From JAWVZU01 sp033722075 (lineage in GTDB: Bacteria > Pseudomonadota > Gammaproteobacteria > Xanthomonadales > SZUA-38): a stretch of 7,257 bases of DNA. Below are positions 1 through 7,257 of this stretch, one piece after another. The stretch spans positions 1 through 7,257 of the forward strand of contig JAWVZU010000211.1 in the NCBI GenBank assembly GCA_033722075.1, in the 5' to 3' direction. Position numbers and translations under genes: made by a program. The notes under the pieces were generated by a model. It was given only the letters and a program-made list of their open reading frames with translations. It was not told the origin of the DNA and did not search any database. Position 1 is the first letter of the stretch, and each line of letters starts with the position of its first letter.

Positions 1-1290
1 CACCAGGTTGTAGGCGTCCGCGTAAAGGAAGTCGCTGGCCAGGGTTTCGTAGACCCGCATCCAGCCGGTGTGCCACCCGGTCGGTTCGGTCAGCCCACTC
101 CAGATCGCCTCCTGCAGCGGAAAATCGAGCAGGCTAGGCAGGCCCGACTCGAACTCGGCGTCGTAGCGCGGAGCGCCGCGCTGCCAGTAGGCGAGCAGCG
201 GCACCGCGTTGGTCCACTCCTCGCCGGTCACATTCAGGTTCGGATACTCGGCCGCGATGCGCAGACTCCACTCGGAGAGGAACTGGCGGTCCGGGTAGGG
301 GTAGGTATCCACCCGCAGGCCGGATAGGCCGGCGTATTCGATCCACCAGATCGTGTTCTGGATCAGGTTGGACGCAAGATAGGGGTTGCGCTGGTTGAGA
401 TCCGGCATGTCTTCGACGAACCAGCCGTCGGCAAAACCGCGCTTGTCGATCTCGGATGCATAGGGATCGTGGAGCACCTCACGGCGATGATTGGTCGGGC
501 TGAACTTCCCGCCATGGTTGATCCAGTCGTCGAAGGGCGGGTCCTCGACCCAGTAATGCGCCCGGCCGACGTGGTTCAGAACGACGTCCTGGATCAGGCC
601 GATCCCACGCTCTCGTGCCCTTGCGGACAGTTCCAGATACAGGTCGTTGTCACCGAGCCGCGGATCGACCTGATAGAAATCCGTGGCCGCGTACCCGTGA
701 TAGGAGAAAGCCGGCATGGCGTTGGCCACGACCGGGTTCAGCCACAGCTGGGTGAATCCCATTTCCTGCAGGTAGTCGAGATGATCGATGATGCCCTGCA
801 GGTCGCCGCCATGGCGTCCATAGGGCTCCGAGCGGTCGTGCGGGTCGCCCAGACCGTCGACCGTGTCGTTGTCGGGGTTGCCGTTGGCGAACCGATCGGG
901 CATCAGCAGATAGATGACGTCCGATCCGTCAAAGCCTTCGCGGCTCGCCGATCCCGGCTGACGCGCGCGCAGTTCATAGGCCTGGGTGAACTGCGGCTTG
1001 CCGTCCTTATGAAACTCGATGGCCACGGAGCCGGGTGCCGCGTCCGGGCTGATTTCCAGGTCCAGGAACAGGTAGTTGTCGCTCTGGGGGCGATGAATCG
1101 TTCGCAGGGTCACGCCGGCATGGTCGACCCGGGGCTGGTAGTGAGCGAGGCCCTCACCGTGGACCAGCACCTGGAGGGTGGGTTCCTGCATGCCGATCCA
1201 CCAGGAGGGTGGTTCCACGTGCTCGATCGGATTGGCCCAGCTGATCAGCGGCAGGATCAGCAGTAGCAGGAGAGGGGAGATTCTGTTCAT
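1..1290 (-). CDS. Secreted GH13 alpha-amylase, cyclomaltodextrinase/neopullulanase (SusA-like) type; C-terminus off the left edge
   Basis: The gene hydrolyses alpha-1,4 bonds of starch-derived oligosaccharides or cyclodextrins, probably in the periplasm or at the cell surface. I translated 430 codons from the ATG at 1290. Residues 1-19 form a signal peptide (Arg3, a leucine-rich core, probable cleavage after SWA). Residues about 20-110 resemble the N-terminal domain of cyclomaltodextrinases (IEHVEPPSWWIGMQ). The GH13 barrel follows, with the calcium-site-like MPDRFANGNPDND at 130-142, region I DVVLNH at 235-240, region II GLRVD at 324-328 (nucleophile D328) and region III GEEW at 356-359 (acid E357). 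Region IV, with the third catalytic residue, should lie just past the edge, so activity cannot be fully judged. The start codon overlaps the halogenase stop (ATGA), with no strong Shine-Dalgarno, which implies coupled translation. Neopullulanase, cyclomaltodextrinase and plain alpha-amylase cannot be told apart here. Confidence 0.93.
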   Translation of the reverse strand, partial: MNRISPLLLLLILPLISWANPIEHVEPPSWWIGMQEPTLQVLVHGEGLAHYQPRVDHAGVTLRTIHRPQSDNYLFLDLEISPDAAPGSVAIEFHKDGKPQFTQAYELRARQPGSASREGFDGSDVIYLLMPDRFANGNPDNDTVDGLGDPHDRSEPYGRHGGDLQGIIDHLDYLQEMGFTQLWLNPVVANAMPAFSYHGYAATDFYQVDPRLGDNDLYLELSARARERGIGLIQDVVLNHVGRAHYWVEDPPFDDWINHGGKFSPTNHRREVLHDPYASEIDKRGFADGWFVEDMPDLNQRNPYLASNLIQNTIWWIEYAGLSGLRVDTYPYPDRQFLSEWSLRIAAEYPNLNVTGEEWTNAVPLLAYWQRGAPRYDAEFESGLPSLLDFPLQEAIWSGLTEPTGWHTGWMRVYETLASDFLYADAYNLV

Positions 1291-2795
1291 TCTATGGGCG
1301 CCCGGCAGTGTTTATCGATGTATTCCTGATGGGTCGGCATGGCCCTGGCGGCTTCGTCGATCACCCGGCGCAGACCGGCGAGCAGCTTCGGCGCGTCGAC
1401 GTCGGTGCGTTCATCCACCAGCGGGTCGTAGCGTTCGGGCGTGTTGAACTGTCCGATATGGACTGCAAGCCAGCTGGGATTCTGGAACAGCTCGGTGCCG
1501 TCCGAGACCAGCCGACCGTAGCGCCGGAAATGCTCGATCTTGTAGTTCAGGGTCTCCGGGATCTCCATCGCTGCGCAGTAGCGCCACAGCTCCGAGTCAT
1601 CGCGCTCGGTCATGCAATAGTGCAGGATCAGGAAATCCCGGACCCGTTCATACTCGTTGATGGTGATTCGGTTGTATTCCTCGATGCCGTAGGGGTCGAA
1701 GCTGCGATCGGGAAACAGCGCCAGCAGGCGGGTGATGCCGGTCTGGATCAGGTGGATGCTGGTGGACTCCAGGGGTTCCATGAAACCGGCGGCCAGCCCG
1801 ATGGCGACACAGTTCCGGTTCCAGAACTTGCGCCGCCGACCGGTCACGAAGCGCAGCGGGCGAGGGTCGGTGATCGCATTTCCATCGAGATTCGCCAGCA
1901 GCGTTTCGGCGGCCTGGTCGTCGTCGATGAACCGGCTGCAATACACATAGCCGTTGCCGATGCGATGCTGCAACGGTATGCGCCATTGCCATCCGGCGTC
2001 ATGGGCCGTCGACCGGGTGTAGGGTGTGAAAACGCCGCCGTGGGTGCACTGAACGGCCATGGCGCGGTCGCAGGGCAGCCAGTGTGTCCAGTCCTCGTAG
2101 CCGGTCTGAAGTGCGCCCTCGATGAGCAGGCCCCGAAACCCGGAACAGTCCACGAAGAAATCCGCGGCGACGGTCCGGCGGTCCTCCAGCCGGACCGACT
2201 CGATGAAGCCACTCTCTCCGTCGACCTGCACGTCCTGGATGCGCCCCTCGATGCGTTGAACACCGCGCTGCTCCGAGTACTCGCGCAGGTAGGCGGCGTA
2301 CAGCCCCGCATCGAAGTGGTAGGCGTAGTCATGGGTCGACTGAACCATGCGCGGGTCACGGCTGGGCGGCGCGAAGCGGGTGTTGCGCGCGGCGACCCAT
2401 GCCATGGAGTAGTCGCCCAGGGGCGTGGTGTCACCCTCGGTCCTGGCCTTGAGCCAGTACTGGTGCAGGGGGACAGCATCGAAATCCCGGCCATACTGCC
2501 CGAACGGGTGAAAGTAACGGTGATCGCGGCGAGCCCAGTTGACGAACTCGATACCCAGCTTGAAGGTGCCCTGGGTCCTGGCGACGAACTCGTTCTCGTC
2601 GATGCCCAGGCGGGCATTGAAGAACTTCAGCGGGGGGATGGTTGCCTCGCCGACACCGACGGTGCCGATGGCATCGGATTCGATGAGGACCACCTTGCAC
2701 TGACCGCGCAAGGTCTTTGCGAGGGCGGCCGCCGTCATCCAGCCCGCTGAGCCGCCGCCGACGATGGCCACCTTGCGGATCGGCTCGTGGCTCAT
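1287..2795 (-). CDS. Flavin-dependent halogenase, tryptophan-halogenase family; substrate unknown
   Basis: This is a 502-residue cytoplasmic FADH2-dependent halogenase with no signal peptide. Family members use FADH2, O2 and halide to make hypohalous acid, which a lysine delivers to an electron-rich ring. Visible motifs are the nucleotide-binding GGGSAGW at 13-19, GVGEATIPPLKFF at 47-59, K79 in GTFKLGIEF (equivalent to PrnA K79), WQWRIP at 269-274 (the WxWxIP signature) and EPLESTS at 340-346, where E343 matches PrnA E346. H96 and F98 (HPFG) match the PrnA residues that stack on the indole. The PrnA amino-acid clamp (Y443, Y444, E450, F454) is not conserved, so free tryptophan is an unlikely substrate. 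The start at 2795 was chosen over the longer frame from 2900 because the FAD motif then sits near the N-terminus and a GGGGGA ribosome site precedes it. ATGA overlaps link it to the esterase before and the amylase after. No flavin reductase gene is in view. Confidence 0.93.
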   Translation of the reverse strand: MSHEPIRKVAIVGGGSAGWMTAAALAKTLRGQCKVVLIESDAIGTVGVGEATIPPLKFFNARLGIDENEFVARTQGTFKLGIEFVNWARRDHRYFHPFGQYGRDFDAVPLHQYWLKARTEGDTTPLGDYSMAWVAARNTRFAPPSRDPRMVQSTHDYAYHFDAGLYAAYLREYSEQRGVQRIEGRIQDVQVDGESGFIESVRLEDRRTVAADFFVDCSGFRGLLIEGALQTGYEDWTHWLPCDRAMAVQCTHGGVFTPYTRSTAHDAGWQWRIPLQHRIGNGYVYCSRFIDDDQAAETLLANLDGNAITDPRPLRFVTGRRRKFWNRNCVAIGLAAGFMEPLESTSIHLIQTGITRLLALFPDRSFDPYGIEEYNRITINEYERVRDFLILHYCMTERDDSELWRYCAAMEIPETLNYKIEHFRRYGRLVSDGTELFQNPSWLAVHIGQFNTPERYDPLVDERTDVDAPKLLAGLRRVIDEAARAMPTHQEYIDKHCRAPIE

Positions 2796-3760
2796 GGATC
2801 CCCCGGGTCTCGTCCCAGCAGAAAGCGTAAGGGAATGCCCAGGCGGGCCCGCCAGGCGTCTTCGTTGTGATCCGCCCCTTCGAACACGCGGGTTTCCCAC
2901 CGGGTTTCATCGTAGCCGCGTTCCTCGAGGATCGCGTCGACCTGCTCCTGGTATTGCCCATAGGCGGCATCCAGGCCGACGGTGCCGTGGTCGAAGTAGA
3001 TCCGATGCTGTGCCGGCGGTGGCAAGCGGTCGCTCAGATAAGCCTGCATGAGTTCGGGAAAGGGATTGACATCGGGCCCCATGAAACCTGGCCAGTGGGT
3101 TGAAAGACAGGCCGCGCCGCCGAACACCCGGGGATACTCGACCAGGGCGTAAAGCGAGATGAGGCCACCCATGCTGGAGCCCATGATGAACGTGTCCGAC
3201 GGGCCCGTTTCCACCGCGTAGCTGCGATCGATCCGCGGCTTGAGCTCTTCCACCAGGAAGCGCAGGTAGGCGTCCGAGCGCAGGTATTCCCCCAGCAGTT
3301 CCGGTACTGGTCGACCATGTCGGGTCTGGTCCTCGGATTGCTGTATCGCGTCATACAGCGCTGCCTCCTGGGCTTCGCTCATCGCCTCGAAAGGACGCTG
3401 CGGCGAGTATTCCGCGTGACGGTTTTCACCGTCGTTGGGGATGCCGACAATAATGAATGGCCGGACCGCGCCTTCCCGGATCAGGCGCCCCGCAATCTCG
3501 TCTGCCCCCCATTCCTGGCCATTCCAGGTGGTCGACGCATCAAACAACATCTGACCGTCCTGCATGTAGAGGACCGCGTGCGGGTGGGATCCATCGTAGC
3601 TGTCGGGCAGCCAGACGGTGATCGTGCGGCCGGGCACGTGCTCCGAGCCAATCTCGAACCGCTCAATTGTGCCGGACGAGACCACGGGCGCCGGGGGCGC
3701 GGCGGCGGTCATTGCGGCAGCCATCAGGAACGGTCCGAGCTGGTTCATTCGTTTCAACAA
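2792..3760 (-). CDS. Secreted alpha/beta-hydrolase-fold esterase (Esterase_D / enterochelin-esterase-like)
   Basis: This is a predicted exported serine hydrolase of 322 residues (318 from the ATG). The hydrophobic stretch at about 10-24 (PFLMAAAMTAAAPPA) looks like a signal peptide. A catalytic triad can be read: nucleophile S196 in GSSMGG (GxSxG at 194-198), D264 in HGTVGLD and H298 in GADHNEDAW. This spacing and the GADHNE motif fit the Esterase_D family (PF00756), which includes enterochelin esterases, feruloyl esterases and many uncharacterised hydrolases. The start is uncertain: TTG at 3760 or 3757 adds Lys-Arg to the signal peptide n-region, while ATG at 3748 leaves it uncharged; none has a clear ribosome site. 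Its stop overlaps the halogenase start (ATGA). In an alpha-glucan locus it may deacylate a sugar or other ester outside the cytoplasm, but the substrate cannot be read from the sequence. Confidence 0.88.
   Translation of the reverse strand: MLKRMNQLGPFLMAAAMTAAAPPAPVVSSGTIERFEIGSEHVPGRTITVWLPDSYDGSHPHAVLYMQDGQMLFDASTTWNGQEWGADEIAGRLIREGAVRPFIIVGIPNDGENRHAEYSPQRPFEAMSEAQEAALYDAIQQSEDQTRHGRPVPELLGEYLRSDAYLRFLVEELKPRIDRSYAVETGPSDTFIMGSSMGGLISLYALVEYPRVFGGAACLSTHWPGFMGPDVNPFPELMQAYLSDRLPPPAQHRIYFDHGTVGLDAAYGQYQEQVDAILEERGYDETRWETRVFEGADHNEDAWRARLGIPLRFLLGRDPGDP
2799..2804 (-). promoter_or_regulatory. Ribosome binding site of the halogenase gene
   Basis: On the minus strand GGGGGA lies three bases before the ATG at 2795, inside the last codons of the esterase gene. 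It supports this internal ATG as the halogenase start rather than the frame-open ATG 105 bases upstream. It also suggests the halogenase can recruit ribosomes as well as receive them from the overlapping esterase stop. Confidence 0.5.
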
Positions 3761-3843
3761 GTGCTTGAGCGGGTTGAAGATATGGCATGTGGGCCGGCGG
3801 ATACAGAGGTCAGGTCCATGAATACGTATGTACGGGCCCGAAA
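3761..3843. other. 83-base intergenic gap between the debranching gene and the esterase
   Basis: This is the only non-coding space between genes in the window. It has no hairpin followed by a T-run that would act as an intrinsic terminator after the debranching gene, and I see no convincing -35/-10 pair on the minus strand. It contains two perfect 8-base palindromes, at 3822-3829 and 3833-3840. It could carry a weak internal promoter or operator for the downstream three genes, or be a plain spacer within one long operon. Confidence 0.6.
3819..3832. promoter_or_regulatory. Possible LacI-family-like operator
   Basis: TGAATACGTATGTA contains the perfect palindrome ATACGTAT centred on CG. It matches the general LacI-family pattern TGNAANCGNTTNCA at 7 of 10 defined positions. 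Its centre lies about 65 bases before the esterase start, a reasonable place for control of the esterase-halogenase-amylase genes. Maltose and glucan loci of related bacteria are often under LacI-type repressors. A single copy with three mismatches could easily be chance. Confidence 0.2.
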
Positions 3844-5848
3844 CTATCCGGCGGTGGCGCAGGCGATGCTGAGGGGGGCGAGCAGAATCGCTCCATGACC
3901 GTCAATTTCGGCGTCGCCGCTGGCAAAGCGGCAGGTCCAGTCGGCGTCGTCTGCCCGCGCCGGCAGGTGGAAGGTGACGGCTTGCCGAGCCGCATTGATG
4001 AGCACCGCAACGTCTTCAGCAGGATTCGCCGTGCGCAGAACGAGCGAAAGGCCACGGGCGTCGGTCCAGGCCCAGTCACCGATCATGGCGGTCCCATCGG
4101 GGGCCAGCCATTCGATGTTCCGCCGGCCGCCTTCCTCCTCGCCGTGCAGGTAAACGCCACGGCGGAGCGCCGGGAGCGCCCTGCGCAGCGAGATCATTTG
4201 CCTGACCTGGAGCTGGAAATCCGGGTCGGCTTCGAGGCGTTCCCAATCGAGCCAGCCGGTGTCGTTGTCCTGGGCATAGGCATTGTTGTTTCCCTGCTGC
4301 GAATTGCCGAACTCGTCGCCGGCCAGCAGCATCGGAATTCCCTGGGAGAACAGCAGGGTGGCCAGCAGGTTCAGCCGTTGGCGACGGCGCACGGCGAGGA
4401 TGGCCGGATCTTCGGTCGGACCTTCGACTCCGTAGTTGCGGCTGAAATTGTGGCGATGACCATCCCGGTTGTCCTCCCCGTTGGCGTGGTTGTGACGCTG
4501 TTCGTAGCTCACCAGGTCGGCCAGCGTGTAGCCATCGTGGCTGGTGACATAGTTCACGCTGGCCTGGGGCGAGCGCCCGGCGGCTTCGAACAGGTCGGCC
4601 GACCCGTGGAGGCGGCGAGCCAGGTCTGCCGCCTGGGCGCGATCTCCGCGCCAGAAGCGACGAACCGTGTCGCGGTAGCGGTCGTTCCACTCGGCAAAGG
4701 ACCCGGGAAACCCCCCGAGCTGGTAGCCCCCCGGGCCGATGTCCCAGGGTTCGGCGATGAGCTTGACCTGACCCAGCACGGGATCCCGGACGATGCGCTG
4801 CATGAGCGGGTGGTGCGGGGTGAAGCCCGATCGGGTCCGGCTCAGGGCGGTGGCAAGATCGAAGCGGAACCCGTCAACCCCCATCGACTCGACCCAGTAA
4901 TGCAGGCTGGCAACGACCATTTCCTGGACCCGCGGGTGATCGACGTTGAGCGTGTTTCCGCAGCCCGTGTCGTTGATATAGCGGTCCGGGTGTTCCGGAT
5001 GGGTCCGGTAGTAGGCCAGGTTGTCGATGCCCCGGAAGCTCACCGTCGGCCCATTTCCATCGCCTTCGGCGGTGTGGTTGTAGGCGACGTCCAGGATCAC
5101 CTCCAGCCCGGCCTCGTGGATGGCGTCGACCATCGCGCGGAAGGCGGCCGGGCCTTCGTTCCCCACGTAGCGCTGACTGGGTGCGAAGAAGTTGATCGTG
5201 TTGTAGCCCCAGTAGTTCCTGAGTCCCTTCTCGAAGAGGTGGTGTTCGTTGAGGAAGGCGAATACGGGCATCAGCTCAACGCTGGTGATCCCGAGAGCCT
5301 TCAGGTAATCCAGAATCGCACCATGGCGCAGCCCGCGGCAGGTGCCGCGCTCGGCATCGCTCAGTGCCGGGTGACGCATGGTGAAACCGCGGAGGTTCAG
5401 CTCGTAGATCAGGGTTTCCGTCGCCGGTACCTGCGGCCGGTTCTCCGGGGCCGTGAGATCGGGGCCAGTGACTACGGACTTGGGCACGAAAGCGGCACTG
5501 TCGCGGGTGTCCGGACCGCCGTCCAGGGCAAGCCCGAAAACCTCCGGCGACCAGCGGAACCGCCCGCTGAGCTGTCTCGCGTAGGGATCGATGAGCAGCT
5601 TGGCGGGGTTGCACAGAAGTCCGGACCCGGGCTCAAAAGGGCCGTGGACACGATAACCGTAGCGTTGTCCTGCGGCGCATCCCGGAACGAAGGTCTCCCA
5701 CGTTCCATCGCCGCGGCTTTCCAGCCAGTGCCGGTCGGCTGGCCGGTCGTCGGCGTCGAAGAGGCACAACTCGATTGCATGGGCGCAACCTGAAAAAAGC
5801 CGGAAGCGGACCCCGCCATCGACCAGCCGGGCGCCCGGCTGGGCCGGT

Positions 5849-5862
<14 letters not shown>
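3844..5862 (-). CDS. glgX: Glycogen/maltodextrin debranching enzyme GlgX (GH13, isoamylase type)
   Basis: This 672-residue cytoplasmic enzyme hydrolyses alpha-1,6 branch points, preferably short branches left by phosphorylase. An N-terminal CBM48-like beta domain spans about 11-100 (GVRFRLFSG, then GYRVHGPFEPGSGLLCNPAKLLIDPYA, 69-95). The GH13 barrel follows with region I DVAYNH at 258-263, region II GFRFDLA at 331-337 (nucleophile D335), region III AEPWD with acid E371, and region IV TSHDG at 440-444 (D443). The GPGGYQLGGFP stretch at 376-386 and the EWND at 391-394 are typical of the GlgX/TreX/isoamylase group. Length is usual for GlgX, and all three catalytic residues are present. No ATG fits the N-terminus; the TTG at 5862, inside the phosphorylase tail, is the best start. 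Having no signal peptide, it should act in the cytoplasm alongside the phosphorylase. TreX-type naming is an alternative, and the reaction would be the same. Confidence 0.93.

Positions 5863-7257
<1,395 letters not shown>

Noticed and set aside
469..1266. A 265-codon open frame on the plus strand
   Set aside because: It is antisense to the amylase gene, which has GH13 motifs and a signal peptide on the minus strand. Mirror-frame composition explains it.
1308..2750. A 480-codon open frame on the plus strand
   Set aside because: It is antisense to the halogenase, which has clear FAD and WxWxIP motifs. The plus-strand product shows no family motif.
2796..2900. An N-terminal extension of the halogenase to an ATG at 2900
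   Set aside because: The extra 35 residues are Arg/Gly-rich, lie entirely within the esterase coding frame, and push the FAD motif away from its usual N-terminal place. The ATG at 2795 has a ribosome site.
3833..3840. CGGGCCCG palindrome as a terminator after glgX
   Set aside because: It is only 8 bases with no room for a loop and is not followed by a T-run on the minus strand.
3787..5793. A 668-codon open frame on the plus strand
   Set aside because: It lies exactly antisense to glgX, whose catalytic motifs are complete. Its translation has no recognisable domain and is rich in Val, Gly, Arg and Ala, as expected of a mirror frame in GC-rich coding DNA.

Overview
The window is a GC-rich (about 60%+ by eye) bacterial segment with five protein genes, all on the minus strand and packed almost without gaps. 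Read in the direction of transcription (high to low coordinates) they are: the C-terminal part of a glycogen/maltodextrin phosphorylase, a GlgX-type debranching enzyme, a secreted alpha/beta-hydrolase-fold esterase of the Esterase_D type, a flavin-dependent halogenase of the tryptophan-halogenase family, and a secreted GH13 amylase of the cyclomaltodextrinase/neopullulanase (SusA-like) type. The phosphorylase is cut by the right edge and the amylase by the left edge. No RNA gene, mobile element, CRISPR array or substantial repeat was seen.

Region by region: 7257-5849 encodes the last 468 residues of the phosphorylase, including the PLP lysine motif. The debranching gene (5862-3844) starts on a TTG inside the phosphorylase tail, with a 14-base overlap. 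An 83-base gap (3843-3761) is the only intergenic space; it holds two small perfect palindromes, one of them loosely like a LacI-family operator. Then come the esterase (3760-2792), the halogenase (2795-1287) and the amylase (from 1290 to the edge), joined by two successive 4-base ATGA stop/start overlaps. The last three genes therefore look like one tightly translation-coupled unit.

Functionally, this is an alpha-glucan use locus. The secreted amylase would cut starch or maltodextrin outside the cytoplasm, GlgX would debranch glycogen or maltodextrin inside, and the phosphorylase would release glucose-1-phosphate. The two unexpected members are the esterase and the halogenase. The halogenase keeps the FAD-binding motif, the WxWxIP motif, the catalytic lysine (K79) and the active-site glutamate (E343). 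By eye, however, it lacks the residues that clamp the amino-acid part of tryptophan in PrnA, so its substrate is probably something else. Similar halogenase genes near TonB-dependent receptor and carbohydrate-use loci are known in Xanthomonas and Caulobacter relatives, but their physiological role is unsettled as far as I know. This is the most interesting part of the window.

The organism is probably a Gram-negative proteobacterium. A gammaproteobacterium of the Xanthomonadales/Alteromonadales sort fits the gene content, but this is inference from gene order and GC content only.
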